Source of the DNA: Acinetobacter sp. SFB
GTDB lineage: Bacteria; Pseudomonadota; Gammaproteobacteria; Pseudomonadales; Moraxellaceae
NCBI RefSeq assembly: GCF_001647545.1
Contig: NZ_LSZH01000013.1
Span: forward strand, 218,775 to 282,774
DNA length: 64,000 bases
Direction: 5' to 3'
Each line of letters begins with the position of its first letter. The first letter of the stretch is position 1. This document shows, piece after piece, positions 55,433 to 64,000 of the stretch. Under the pieces are notes generated by a model that was not told the DNA's origin, searched no databases, and saw nothing but the letters and a program-made list of their open reading frames with translations. The translations under genes and the position numbers were made by a program.

Positions 55433-56062
55433 GTGGGTGAACTGATATTACCGGCGCCTGTCATGTTGATAGTGAATCAACCCGCTTTTAATTACCTCTT
55501 AGAGAACCTGCTCACTGGATTAGGTTATCCTGCAGAGTTAATTATTAGCACGGATCATCTGGCTTCAGCTGAAAAACTATTACAACAACATTTACCAAAC
55601 CTGATTTTAATAGATTTATCGCTCGATCAAACAGAAAGCATTATATTTATCCAGCGACTCAAAAAATTCCATCCGGATGCAAATGTGATTGTGATCTTAG
55701 CTCAGCACCAGACCTCTTTATTGTTTGATGCGATTCAGGCAGGTGCACTGGGTTATATTTTTCATGAAAATACTGAAGCAGAAATGTTAAATAACATTAA
55801 AAGTATTCTGCGCGGTGGAGCCCCTCTCCATGAGGTGTTTGCGCAGTATATTTTGTCCTACCCAGTAAAATCTAATCAAACCATATCATCCAATCCACTT
55901 AATAAGCCCGCACATTTAACTGCAATTGAATTTGAAATTTTAAATTTAGTGGCAACAGGTCTTAACCTGCGGCAAATTGCTGAGCAGACGTCGAATTCTC
56001 TTTATAAAATTGAAGGCAATATTAAAAGCATTTATCGAAAACTCGCCAGCTTAAAAAATTAG
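55433..56062 (+). CDS. atypical LuxR-type response regulator
   Basis: The 209-residue protein has a receiver domain (about residues 11-125) with a phosphoacceptor-position Asp at D61 (LILIDLSLD), then a linker and a LuxR-type HTH (LTAIEFEILNLVATGLNLRQ). The receiver is degenerate. The acidic pair after the first strand is N15-Q16 (LIVNQPAF), and the conserved Lys is replaced by His (GYIFHENT). It may therefore work without classical phosphorylation. The start is a GTG at 55433 with a weak ribosome-binding site; an ATG at 55463 would shorten it by ten residues. No sensor kinase is adjacent. It is convergent with ppk1. Confidence 0.82.
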   Translation: MGELILPAPVMLIVNQPAFNYLLENLLTGLGYPAELIISTDHLASAEKLLQQHLPNLILIDLSLDQTESIIFIQRLKKFHPDANVIVILAQHQTSLLFDAIQAGALGYIFHENTEAEMLNNIKSILRGGAPLHEVFAQYILSYPVKSNQTISSNPLNKPAHLTAIEFEILNLVATGLNLRQIAEQTSNSLYKIEGNIKSIYRKLASLKN

Positions 56063-56096
56063 AGATTTTTTATGTCGAATATTTCCATCGTATAAA

Positions 56097-56124
56097 AATA
56101 AAGGAGTCCCAAGACTCCCTTATT
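56097..56124. terminator. terminator between the response regulator and ppk1
   Basis: GGAGTC (56103-56108) and GACTCC (56113-56118) pair with a CCAA loop, extended by imperfect A-T pairs. Confidence 0.6.
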
Positions 56125-56146
56125 TCATCCTCAACACTTGAATGAA

Positions 56147-58228
56147 TTATTTGATCATATCCAATAATATTCTTTGTGCATTATGTGGCTCTTGTCCTTC
56201 TGCAACTTGTGCACGAACCCAGGTTCCATCGCCCTGCAACAACCATGCTTGCTGATTGTCTTTCAAATAGGTCAGTAAACCTTGCTGGTAAATACGTTTT
56301 TTCAGTGCTGGGTCTTCAATTGGGAAACAGGCTTCAACCCGATTAAATAAATTACGATCCATCCAGTCCGCACTTGAACAGTAAATTCGCGCATTGCCAT
56401 TATTGCCAAAATAATACACACGGGTATGTTCCAGAAAACGCCCGACAATTGAACGTACCCGAATATTTTCCGAAAGGCCCGGTAAACCAGGACGTAAACA
56501 GCAAATCGAACGAATTATTAAATCAATTTTCACACCGGCTTGCGAAGCTTCATATAACTTGTTAATCAGCTGCCTTTCAGTTAAGGCATTCACTTTAACA
56601 ATAATTTGTGCCGGCTTGCCTGCTTTGGCATTGGCAATTTCTTCATCAATGAAATTGATGAGTTGAGCATGCAGGGTAAAGGGGGCGTGCAGAAGTTTTT
56701 TCAACTTGGCCATTTTACCCATACCAGTCAACTCTTGAAAAATACGATGTACATCTTCACAGAGTTCTTTATCTGTAGTTAATAAGCCATAATCGGTATA
56801 AATACGGGCATTGCCGGCATGATAGTTGCCGGTACCTAAATGTACATAACGTACCAGTTTATTGTTCTCACGGCGCACCACCAGAATCATTTTGGCATGG
56901 GTTTTATAGCCCACAATACCGTACACCACGACTGCACCGGCTTCTTGAAGTACATTCGCCACTTCAATATTGGAAGCTTCATCAAAACGTGCACGTAATT
57001 CGATGACTGCGGTCACTTCCTTTCCATTACGTGCTGCTTCTGCCAGTACCTGAACAATTTCAGAATCTGGCCCACTACGGTACAAAGTTTGCTTAATCGC
57101 GAGTACTTGCGGGTCACGTGCTGCTTCACGCAATAGATTAATAACAGGTGCAAAGGATTCAAACGGATGATGTAAAAGAATGTCCTGTTTCTGCATGGCA
57201 GAGAAAATATTTTCAGACTTCTTCAATACTTTCGGAATAATCGGGGTATGGGAATCATAACGTAAATGTGGACGTTTGAAATCCGACAATAAGCGTGCAA
57301 GGTTGACCGGACCATCCACTTTGTAAAGTTGATCCTTGTCTAAATCAAATTCTTCCAGTAAATATTGATAGATATGTTCGGGGCAATTTTGCGTCACTTC
57401 CAAGCGTACTGCACGGCCGAAACGACGCGAATTCAATTCCCCTTTTAAGGCTTTGGCCAAATCTTCGACATCTTCATTTAAGGCCAAATCGGCATTACGT
57501 GTTACTCGGAATTGATAACAGCCGGTCGCAGTCATACCCGGAAATAAATCTGAAACATGCTCATGAATAATGGCAGACAACATTACATGATGTTCTTTGC
57601 CATCAGTGAGTTCATCGGGTAAACGCACCACTCGCGGCAGTGAACGTGGTGCCGGTACAACAGCCAAATCAATTTGACGACCAAAGGCATCTTTACCTTC
57701 GAGGGTCACAATAAAGTTTAAGCTTTTGTTGACCAAACGCGGAAATGGATGAGCTGGATCCAGACTAATCGGAGTCAGTACCGGTGCCACTTGCTCCTGA
57801 AAATACTTTTTAATCCACGCAGACTGAGCAGGTGTCAGTTCTCCACGGCGTAAAAAACAGATATCTTCTTCACGCAGCTTTGGCAAGATTTCTTCATTTA
57901 AAATACGGTATTGACGTTCAATCGCAGCATGGGCAGTTTTAGAAATAATTTCCAAGACTTGCTTAGGGGTTAAACCATCAGGACTGTGACTTTCATTGCC
58001 TAAATCGAGTTGCTCCATCAAACCAGCAAAACGGATTTCAAAAAACTCGTCCAGATTACGCGAGAAAATTAGCAAAAAATTCATGCGTTCAAGTAAAGGA
58101 TGCAGTGGGTCAACCGCCTGTTCTAATACACGAAGATGGAAATCTAGAATAGAAAGTTCACGATTAATGTAGCGATCGTTATATGTATATTCTGTTTGTG
58201 TAGGAGATGGGCCTGCTGCAGTATTCAT
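56147..58228 (-). CDS. ppk1: polyphosphate kinase Ppk1
   Basis: Ppk1 polymerises the terminal phosphate of ATP into inorganic polyphosphate, important for stress survival. The 693-residue protein begins with the N-terminal helical domain ([40 protein letters not shown]). It has the catalytic phospholipase-D-like halves with [20 protein letters not shown] (phosphorylated His) and [20 protein letters not shown], then [20 protein letters not shown]. Length fits. It is monocistronic and convergent with the response regulator. Confidence 0.97.
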   Translation of the reverse strand: MNTAAGPSPTQTEYTYNDRYINRELSILDFHLRVLEQAVDPLHPLLERMNFLLIFSRNLDEFFEIRFAGLMEQLDLGNESHSPDGLTPKQVLEIISKTAHAAIERQYRILNEEILPKLREEDICFLRRGELTPAQSAWIKKYFQEQVAPVLTPISLDPAHPFPRLVNKSLNFIVTLEGKDAFGRQIDLAVVPAPRSLPRVVRLPDELTDGKEHHVMLSAIIHEHVSDLFPGMTATGCYQFRVTRNADLALNEDVEDLAKALKGELNSRRFGRAVRLEVTQNCPEHIYQYLLEEFDLDKDQLYKVDGPVNLARLLSDFKRPHLRYDSHTPIIPKVLKKSENIFSAMQKQDILLHHPFESFAPVINLLREAARDPQVLAIKQTLYRSGPDSEIVQVLAEAARNGKEVTAVIELRARFDEASNIEVANVLQEAGAVVVYGIVGYKTHAKMILVVRRENNKLVRYVHLGTGNYHAGNARIYTDYGLLTTDKELCEDVHRIFQELTGMGKMAKLKKLLHAPFTLHAQLINFIDEEIANAKAGKPAQIIVKVNALTERQLINKLYEASQAGVKIDLIIRSICCLRPGLPGLSENIRVRSIVGRFLEHTRVYYFGNNGNARIYCSSADWMDRNLFNRVEACFPIEDPALKKRIYQQGLLTYLKDNQQAWLLQGDGTWVRAQVAEGQEPHNAQRILLDMIK

Positions 58229-58298
58229 ACCTAACCTATAATTGTTCGAAAGTAATCCTTATCCTCTTAAGTATGCTTCAAAATTATGACAATTTCAT

Positions 58299-58327
58299 AA
58301 AAAAAAGCCCAAATTTTTGGGCTTTTT
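58299..58327. terminator. terminator after mtgA
   Basis: AAAAGCCCAAA and TTTGGGCTTTT form a stem with a T loop, flanked by A-run and T-run, 15 bases after mtgA and before ppk1. Confidence 0.9.
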
Positions 58328-58341
58328 AATCCAGTCTCGAA

Positions 58342-59016
58342 TTAGGGAATATTGCTATAACGCATATATTTTTGAATCATCCGTTTGCGGTATTGCAGTT
58401 TTCGGTCATCACGGTGGTCTTGGTAATATTTCGGATTGGGCAAAATAGCGGCTAAAAAGGCAGCTTGCTCGCGACTTAAACTTCTCGCACTTTTGCTAAA
58501 ATAATGCTGGCTTGCCGCTTCCACTCCGTAAATATTGTCGCCAAATTCAACCGAGTTTAAATAGACTTCTAAAATGCGTTGTTTGGTCCACACCCGCTCC
58601 ATCATCCAAGTCGCTACGGCCTCTTGGCCTTTACGCAAAAATGATCGCTTATTATATAAAAATAAATTTTTTGCCAATTGCTGGGAAATGGTCGAACCGC
58701 CGGCCACCACTTTGCCTTTGTCTTTATTGCGCTCTAAGGCAAACTGCATGCCTGCCCAGTCAAAACCGTGATGTTGCAAAAATTTACCGTCTTCTGCGGC
58801 AACAACTGCATTTTTAAGGTAGTCACTGATTTGATCGTAATCACGCCATTGGTGTTTGATTGGCTTAGAGGGTTCAGACCAATAATCCAGACGCATCATC
58901 ATGGTGGTGTCAACCGGATGAGTGCGCCACCACACCAGACTTGCAAAAATCCAAAGTTGTATCAAAAGTACCAAACTGACAAGTATTAACAAACTACGAA
59001 CAATAAAAGCTTTCAT
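58342..59016 (-). CDS. mtgA: monofunctional peptidoglycan transglycosylase MtgA
   Basis: MtgA polymerises lipid II into glycan strands at the inner membrane. The 224-residue protein has an N-terminal membrane helix (about 7-27) and the GT51 domain. The catalytic Glu is in [17 protein letters not shown], followed by [35 protein letters not shown] and [20 protein letters not shown]. Length is typical. It is divergent from the rhomboid gene and monocistronic. Confidence 0.96.
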   Translation of the reverse strand: MKAFIVRSLLILVSLVLLIQLWIFASLVWWRTHPVDTTMMMRLDYWSEPSKPIKHQWRDYDQISDYLKNAVVAAEDGKFLQHHGFDWAGMQFALERNKDKGKVVAGGSTISQQLAKNLFLYNKRSFLRKGQEAVATWMMERVWTKQRILEVYLNSVEFGDNIYGVEAASQHYFSKSARSLSREQAAFLAAILPNPKYYQDHRDDRKLQYRKRMIQKYMRYSNIP

Positions 59017-59095
59017 GTCAGTGAGTTACTCCAAAATATCTGTTTTTTCGTGCTAAGCTTGAAGCTGAATATAGCAAAGATTATAAAAGAATAGC

Positions 59096-59908
59096 ATGGC
59101 TGAACTTTCACCTCCTTCCATTCAAAGTAAACTCGAAGTTCACCTTTGGTGGCTGACTGCAGTTTTTATTGCCATTAATGTCGGTTTATTTCTCTGGCAA
59201 GTGCTCACAGGCGTCAATATTACCAGCCCAAGTCTGGTCGATGCTATTCGTTGGGGAGCTGATTATGCACCTTTAACCTTTTTAGAGGAACCCACTCGCC
59301 TGTTTAGCAGCATGTTTTTTCATTTTGGGCTGATCCATTTAATGCTCAATATGTGGGCACTGTATATTTTCGGCAGTGTGGCGGAACAGCTTTTTGGCCG
59401 ATTCTATTATTTGGGTTTATATATTCTTGCAGGCCTGATGGGGAGTTTGCTCAGCGGTTTTATCGATATTCAAAATACCTTTGAACTGCTGCAAAGCAAT
59501 GATCCCAAACTTCTCCCGACTGTCAGTGCCGGTGCTTCTGGCGCAGTGATGGGGATTGGTGGCGCTTTGACTGTTTTATCTTTATTGCCCATCTTGCCGA
59601 AGCAGCGTTTCATTTTAGATAAAAAAACCTTGGTGATGGTGATGGGGATTAACTTGTTCATTGGCTTCACCATGCCCGGCATTAACAATGCTGCCCATAT
59701 TGGCGGCATGCTGATGGGTGCGGTATTAGCGGCTATTTGGTATATGGGACAGCGCGTTCATAAACCTAATTTAGGCTTTACTCTCGGTTTAGTGGTGGGT
59801 GCAGTAAGCTGCTATGTATTTTATGATTATTGTATGCAACAGGTTCAAATCCTTGAACCTGTATGGCGTCAGATCCTTGCAGCCATGCGCGCACAGCTGC
59901 ATTTTTAA
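59096..59908 (+). CDS. rhomboid-family intramembrane serine protease
   Basis: The 270-residue protein has six or seven membrane helices. The catalytic Ser is S148 in SAGASGAVMGIGG, and the catalytic His is H201 in NNAAHIGGMLMGAV. The HxxxN motif is in HLMLNMWALYI (H81, N85). All active-site parts are present, so it should be an active rhomboid protease. Substrate unknown. It is convergent with the ABC permease gene. Confidence 0.93.
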   Translation: MAELSPPSIQSKLEVHLWWLTAVFIAINVGLFLWQVLTGVNITSPSLVDAIRWGADYAPLTFLEEPTRLFSSMFFHFGLIHLMLNMWALYIFGSVAEQLFGRFYYLGLYILAGLMGSLLSGFIDIQNTFELLQSNDPKLLPTVSAGASGAVMGIGGALTVLSLLPILPKQRFILDKKTLVMVMGINLFIGFTMPGINNAAHIGGMLMGAVLAAIWYMGQRVHKPNLGFTLGLVVGAVSCYVFYDYCMQQVQILEPVWRQILAAMRAQLHF

Positions 59909-59939
59909 AGTTAAAGCATCATTTTTGTGAGATGAATTA

Positions 59940-62402
59940 TTATTGATTCATCTCGCGCAAACTTTGCAGTGGTGGAATATCACATAAATAACTTAAACGA
60001 TAACGACCAATCAAGGCACACACCACAGTCATTAAAATCGGTAAAATCAGCCAAATTTCCCAATGCGCCTGAATCATCAAATTCATTTTATAACTGGCAA
60101 TCGCACTAATCACTTCTGCAAACAGGCATGAAACTATCCCTGCCATAAATCCAATGAAGCCAATCTCCACAGTCATCATCTGTTTTAATTTTTGTTTAGA
60201 GCTGCCAAATGAACGCAACAAAGCCACTTCACGTTTGCGTTCATCCATCAACAGGTTTAAACAGGCAATTAAGACCAAAACGCCAGAGACACTGACCAAT
60301 AGCGCGAGTATGGTAATAATCTGTACCAGTACATTTACCAGGCGTTTCACTTCATCCAGAATTAAGCTGACATCAATAAAAACCGTGTTGGAAAATTGTT
60401 GAATCACGGAAACCAGTTGCTTTTTATCCTGTTCAGGCACATAAAAACTGCCTAAATAACTGCCCGCATTTTCATCCCTCGTCTTGGGTGCAAAAATAAA
60501 GAAAAAATTCGGACTAAAGCTTTCCCATTCCACACTACGCAAGTTAACGACTTTGGCCTGAATCAAACCTTCAGGCAGACTAAAAGTCAGTCGATCGCCT
60601 ATTTTGATTCCCAGCTCTTGTGCAGTTTTCACTTCAACCGAGACATCACCGACCTGTTTCAATGCTGCTGAGCCCTGCACGATTTTATTATCCGCAGGAT
60701 ATTCTGATGTCTGGGTTAAATTGAGTTCACGGCGTAACGAGTTATTGTTGTCCAGCAATTCATTGGAAAAAGGTTGATCATTCTTTGCCACCAATCGCCC
60801 CCGAATATTGGGATATAAAGGTGTGCTTGGCCACCCATGTTGCTCAATCTGGGCTTTGAATAAAGGCATATCAAACGGCGGCAAACCATAAACAAATTGA
60901 TTTGGCGTACCTTGCGGTAATTGTTGCTGCCAGCGCTCGAGTAAGTCCGTTCGCAATACGGCCAAAACCGTAATTAAACTGAGACCAAGAGCCAAAGCAG
61001 TAATTTGAAAGGCAGTTTGATAAGGTGCGCGGACATAGGGTGAAATGGACCATTTCAGACTTTTAATTAATTTTAAGCAGCCCCAAATGATCATATACAG
61101 CAGCATACACAAGATGATCATTGCACCTATGACCCAGGCAGTCAGCACAATATTTTCAGTCAGTACCACACTAAACAGCACCAGACTGGCTGTGCCCATC
61201 AACAACATCCAGAGCATTGACTGGACTGATTTTTCTTGCTGGCGAATCACCCGAATCGGCGGAGTATTGAGCAGCTGCCATAAACTTGGCAGGATAAAAC
61301 CCAGCAATACCACGGCACTGGTCAGCATTGCAATCGGTAAGGGGCCAAGCAGCATATCCAAGGCAGAAAACTGAATTTGCAGATGGGGAATCAGCTTGAG
61401 CATCAATTGCAATAAACCATAGCCAAGCCCTACTCCTGCCAGACTACCAATCGCCATTGCCACAATTAACACCACACCCAATAAAGTCAGATATGCGCTA
61501 AGAATTTGATTCTTTGTTGCTCCAATACAGCGCATTAGCGCAATATTGTCCTGATTTTGCTGTACATAACGCTGACTGGTTAAGGCAATCGCAATGCCGC
61601 ACAGTAAAATGGTCAAAATATTGGCAAGTTGTAAAAAGGTATCTAAATTGGCAATCGGCTTCATTAAACGGGTATTGCCTTCACTGGCATTGCGTAATTT
61701 TAGACTATTCTGTTCATTGTCTATTTTGCTTTGAGCAGACTTATGCAGTTGATTGAAATCCTGTTCAAAGCGTTTGGTCTGTTGGGCAGGCCCTGCCATT
61801 AATAACCGGTATTCCACCCGACTGCCCACTTGAATGGCATTGGTTTTCGCTACATCGGCCTGGGAAATAATCACCGTAGGCGAAAAGCCGGAAAAGCCCA
61901 GCTCCTGATTGGAATCATGTTCAATTTGAGCGGTGACTTTAAAGCGCCCATCCGCAATATTGACCCGATCCCCGAGTTTGACATGCAACAAATCCATGGC
62001 ACGATTACTGAGCCAAACCTCGCCTGGCTGAATTTTCTTTGCTTGGGGGATAACCCGAATTTCGCCGCGCAAAGGAAAGGCATCATCAATGGCTTTCACA
62101 TTGACCATGACAAATTGATCATTGGTATGTGCCATCGAACTAAAGGTGATGACTTCAGATTGTTGCAGGGATAACTGGTCAGCTTTGTGTTGCCACTTTT
62201 TTTCAAGCGGCTGATTGTCGCTCAGGACCAAATCCCCTGCCAGCATTTCAGCGGCCTGTAATGCCACGGCATTTTGGATTTGTTCATTACTAAACTTTAG
62301 TGCCGTGGTCGCACTGATCGCCAAAGTTAGAGCAATAATCAGTAAGTAAACACCGGTGCTTTTAAAACTCTGGGTCAGTAAAGGTCGAAAGAGTGGATTC
62401 AT
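59940..62402 (-). CDS. YbbP-type ABC exporter permease (FtsX/MacB fold)
   Basis: The protein (820 residues from the ATG at 62402) has an N-terminal helix and large extracytoplasmic domain, then an FtsX-like three-helix set near 270-390, a second pair near 410-460, and a second FtsX domain at the C-terminus (VSVSGVLVLIACLNLLMDER). This duplicated form matches YbbP. The partner ATPase ends one base before this start (62404-62406 is its TGA), so translation is coupled. Its role is likely lipid or envelope export or mechanotransmission; the substrate is unknown. Confidence 0.92.
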   Translation of the reverse strand: MNPLFRPLLTQSFKSTGVYLLIIALTLAISATTALKFSNEQIQNAVALQAAEMLAGDLVLSDNQPLEKKWQHKADQLSLQQSEVITFSSMAHTNDQFVMVNVKAIDDAFPLRGEIRVIPQAKKIQPGEVWLSNRAMDLLHVKLGDRVNIADGRFKVTAQIEHDSNQELGFSGFSPTVIISQADVAKTNAIQVGSRVEYRLLMAGPAQQTKRFEQDFNQLHKSAQSKIDNEQNSLKLRNASEGNTRLMKPIANLDTFLQLANILTILLCGIAIALTSQRYVQQNQDNIALMRCIGATKNQILSAYLTLLGVVLIVAMAIGSLAGVGLGYGLLQLMLKLIPHLQIQFSALDMLLGPLPIAMLTSAVVLLGFILPSLWQLLNTPPIRVIRQQEKSVQSMLWMLLMGTASLVLFSVVLTENIVLTAWVIGAMIILCMLLYMIIWGCLKLIKSLKWSISPYVRAPYQTAFQITALALGLSLITVLAVLRTDLLERWQQQLPQGTPNQFVYGLPPFDMPLFKAQIEQHGWPSTPLYPNIRGRLVAKNDQPFSNELLDNNNSLRRELNLTQTSEYPADNKIVQGSAALKQVGDVSVEVKTAQELGIKIGDRLTFSLPEGLIQAKVVNLRSVEWESFSPNFFFIFAPKTRDENAGSYLGSFYVPEQDKKQLVSVIQQFSNTVFIDVSLILDEVKRLVNVLVQIITILALLVSVSGVLVLIACLNLLMDERKREVALLRSFGSSKQKLKQMMTVEIGFIGFMAGIVSCLFAEVISAIASYKMNLMIQAHWEIWLILPILMTVVCALIGRYRLSYLCDIPPLQSLREMNQ

Positions 62403-62403
62403 T

Positions 62404-63132
62404 TCAGCCCTCACCGTTACGATGTTCAATCAAATGACCATCCAACAATTCGAAATGGCGCTGACATTGCTCGGCCAGTTTTGGATTATGGGTGACCAAA
62501 ACTAAGGTCGTGCCAAATTCACGATTCAGCTGAAATAACAGTTGCTCAATTTCACTGGCGGTTTGTGTGTCTAGGTTACCTGTAGGCTCATCGGCGAAAA
62601 TAATTTTCGGGTCGCTAATTAAAGCACGCGCAATGGCCACCCGTTGCTGCTCACCGCCCGAAAGCACTTTGGGGGTTTGTGTTGCCTGACGTTCCAAACC
62701 GACTTTTTTAAGTAAGGCCAATGCCTTTTTCTCAGCAGCTGCAAAATTAAAATTATTCTGCAAGCGCAGCGGCAACATCACATTTTCCAGTGCGGTTAAA
62801 TGCGGCAATAACTGGAAAGACTGAAATACAAAACCGATATATTTTAAACGTACCAGCGCACGCTGTTCTTCATTTAATTCAGCGATGGACTCTCCACACA
62901 CCGCCAATTGGCCCGAGCTGGCTTGATCCAAAGTTGCCAAAATTCCAAGCAAGGTCGATTTTCCTGAACCTGAACGTCCAGTGATAGCAACTTGTTCACC
63001 TGCCTGGATTTCAAAGTTTAAATTTTCAAAAATGCACAGCTCTTTTTGTACAAGTTTTATCTTTTGTGTCAGTTGCTGGGCAGAAATAATCACTTGTGGC
63101 ATGATGGAAGAGTCGCTCCTAACTTGGTTCAT
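62404..63132 (-). CDS. YbbA-type ABC transporter ATPase
   Basis: The 242-residue protein has Walker [11 protein letters not shown] (51-60), Q-loop FQSFQLLPH, signature [15 protein letters not shown], Walker [14 protein letters not shown] and the H-loop LVTHNP, as in LolD/MacB-type ATPases. It powers the permease at 59940. An alternative ATG at 63102 (MPQVIIS) matches related proteins better, while the ATG at 63132 has AGGG 5 bases before it, so the start is undecided. It is divergent from tesA, the same arrangement as ybbA-tesA in E. coli. Confidence 0.94.
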   Translation of the reverse strand: MNQVRSDSSIMPQVIISAQQLTQKIKLVQKELCIFENLNFEIQAGEQVAITGRSGSGKSTLLGILATLDQASSGQLAVCGESIAELNEEQRALVRLKYIGFVFQSFQLLPHLTALENVMLPLRLQNNFNFAAAEKKALALLKKVGLERQATQTPKVLSGGEQQRVAIARALISDPKIIFADEPTGNLDTQTASEIEQLLFQLNREFGTTLVLVTHNPKLAEQCQRHFELLDGHLIEHRNGEG

Positions 63133-63143
63133 AAAATCCCTAT

Positions 63144-63773
63144 ATGCAAAATCGCAATTTAAAAACTCGTGTATTTGCTTGTTTGGCGATGCTCAGCCTG
63201 TGTCTTGCTCCGGTCGTGGTGCGTGCTAAAACCATTATGATTGTGGGTGACAGTATTAGCGCGGGTTATGGAATTCAGGCACAGCAAGGTTGGGTGCATT
63301 TATTACAAAAAAGCCTAGAGCAACAGTATCCGAAACAACATAAAGTGGTCAATGCCAGTGTCAGTGGTGAAACCACCAGTGGTGCTTTGGCGCGGTTGCC
63401 TAAATTATTGCAAATTCATAAACCGCATGTTGTGGTGATTGAGTTAGGGGGAAATGATGGTTTACGTGGTCAATCCCCGCTATTGATTCAAAAGAATCTG
63501 GCTCATCTAATTCAACAAAGTCAAAAAGCTAAAGCCACAGTGATTGTTTTGGGAATGAAAATTCCACCGAATTACGGTACAGCCTATAGCAAGGCCTTTG
63601 AAAAAAATTACCAGATTGTCAGTCAACAGTACAAAGTCAAATTGATGCCTTTCTTTTTGGAAGGCGTTGCAGGTAAGAAAGACTTGATGCAACAGGATTT
63701 AGTTCATCCCAATGCCAAGGCACAAAGTATTTTACTGAACAATGCCTATCCCTATATAAAAGGCGCTTTATAA
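63144..63773 (+). CDS. tesA: TesA-type arylesterase/thioesterase (GDSL)
   Basis: The 209-residue protein has a signal peptide (about residues 1-28, CLAMLSLCLAPVVVRA) and a GDSL hydrolase domain. The nucleophile is S37 in MIVGDSISAGYG, with block III ELGGNDGLRG and the catalytic pair D185 and H188 in QDLVHPNA. TesA acts in the periplasm on thioesters, lysophospholipids and other esters. Its start is only 11 bases from one possible start of the divergent ATPase gene, so promoters must overlap coding sequence. A terminator overlaps its stop codon. Confidence 0.94.
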   Translation: MQNRNLKTRVFACLAMLSLCLAPVVVRAKTIMIVGDSISAGYGIQAQQGWVHLLQKSLEQQYPKQHKVVNASVSGETTSGALARLPKLLQIHKPHVVVIELGGNDGLRGQSPLLIQKNLAHLIQQSQKAKATVIVLGMKIPPNYGTAYSKAFEKNYQIVSQQYKVKLMPFFLEGVAGKKDLMQQDLVHPNAKAQSILLNNAYPYIKGAL

Positions 63774-63784
63774 AGCGCCTTTTG
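63758..63784. terminator. terminator overlapping the tesA stop
   Basis: AAAAGGCGCTTTA and TAAAGCGCCTTTT form an exact 26-base palindrome with tight turn; the tesA TAA (63771-63773) lies in the stem. It also serves the minus-strand gene that ends at 63809. Confidence 0.88.
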
Positions 63785-63808
63785 TTCAGTTTGAAGCCTG
63801 ATTTAATT

Positions 63809-64000
63809 TTAAAAATCAAAGAACAAAACTTCACCTGTTTCTAGAGAGTATTCGGCACCGACAACTTTCAACTGACCTTTGGCAATCAGGCATTCTAAAA
63901 CTGCAGAACCATGACGCAACTGATTTACAGAAGCAAAGACATTAGAACGAACTGCATGTTTAGACAGTTTAGATAAATCGTTTTTTAGTTCAGTTTGCAT
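63809..64000 (-). CDS. beta-carbonic anhydrase, C-terminal part (cut by window edge)
   Basis: The visible 63 residues are the C-terminal end of a protein that starts beyond position 64000. The segment AVRSNVFASVNQLRHGSAVL, then IAKGQLKVVGAEYSLETGEV to a Phe-rich end, is characteristic of beta-class carbonic anhydrases. These enzymes interconvert carbon dioxide and bicarbonate. The zinc ligands and catalytic residues lie outside the window. It ends next to the tesA terminator. Confidence 0.82.
   Translation of the reverse strand: MQTELKNDLSKLSKHAVRSNVFASVNQLRHGSAVLECLIAKGQLKVVGAEYSLETGEVLFFDF

Noticed and set aside
1..64000. CRISPR arrays, complete insertion sequences and rRNA genes
   Set aside because: No regularly spaced repeats, no transposase gene with terminal inverted repeats and no rRNA sequence were seen on reading the window.

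Overview
The window is chromosomal DNA of a gammaproteobacterium, almost certainly an Acinetobacter species outside or near the baumannii group. The main support is the gene order rubredoxin - rubredoxin reductase - esterase - oxyR (51.6-54.9 kb), the arrangement known from Acinetobacter baylyi ADP1. A long-form isocitrate lyase, AT-rich coding sequence with many A/T-rich intergenic spacers, and housekeeping neighbourhoods such as rlmE-ftsH-folP and carAB-greA agree with this.

Layout. 1-4.7 kb is the right end of a genomic island inserted at a tRNA-Ser(TGA) gene. It has a P4-type tyrosine integrase beside the tRNA, an AlpA-type regulator, and two small cargo units (an FRG-domain protein, and an immunity-like protein preceded by a toxin-like C-terminal tail). 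Each cargo unit is bracketed by inverted XerC/XerD (pdif) sites, a structure usually seen on Acinetobacter plasmids. 4.9-16.2 kb holds greB, two lytic transglycosylases, an SCP2 protein, ttcA, htpX, a DUF4112 protein, a lone RND efflux pump and dgkA. 16.3-21.1 kb has aceA, a divergent LysR regulator and a CNNM/CorC-type membrane protein. 21.5-27 kb is a looser region of hypotheticals, small decayed frames, a DUF2231-PQQ dehydrogenase pair and tRNA-Leu(TAA).

27.4-38.1 kb is core: folP, ftsH and rlmE on one strand, yhbY diverging, then carA-carB-greA with a structured leader before carA. 38.5-45.9 kb contains a CatB-like acetyltransferase, an AT-rich KAP NTPase that looks like an acquired gene, a universal stress protein, an alkyltransferase-like DNA repair protein, a Na+/H+ antiporter, a YpfJ zinc peptidase and a DUF808 protein. 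46.2-51 kb has trpS, lysS, a YqiA-type esterase and apt. 51.6-54.9 kb is rubA-rubB-estB-oxyR, which links alkane-hydroxylase electron transfer to peroxide sensing. 55.4-64 kb contains an atypical response regulator, ppk1, mtgA, a rhomboid protease, the YbbA/YbbP-type ABC exporter divergent from tesA, and the 3' end of a beta-carbonic anhydrase gene.

The observations most worth following are the chromosomal pdif modules and their cargo, a tight cluster of DnaA boxes at 8.63-8.67 kb, the KAP NTPase, the nested hairpins before carA, the terminator between rubA and rubB, and the degenerate receiver domain beside ppk1. All calls come from reading the sequence; no database search was run.
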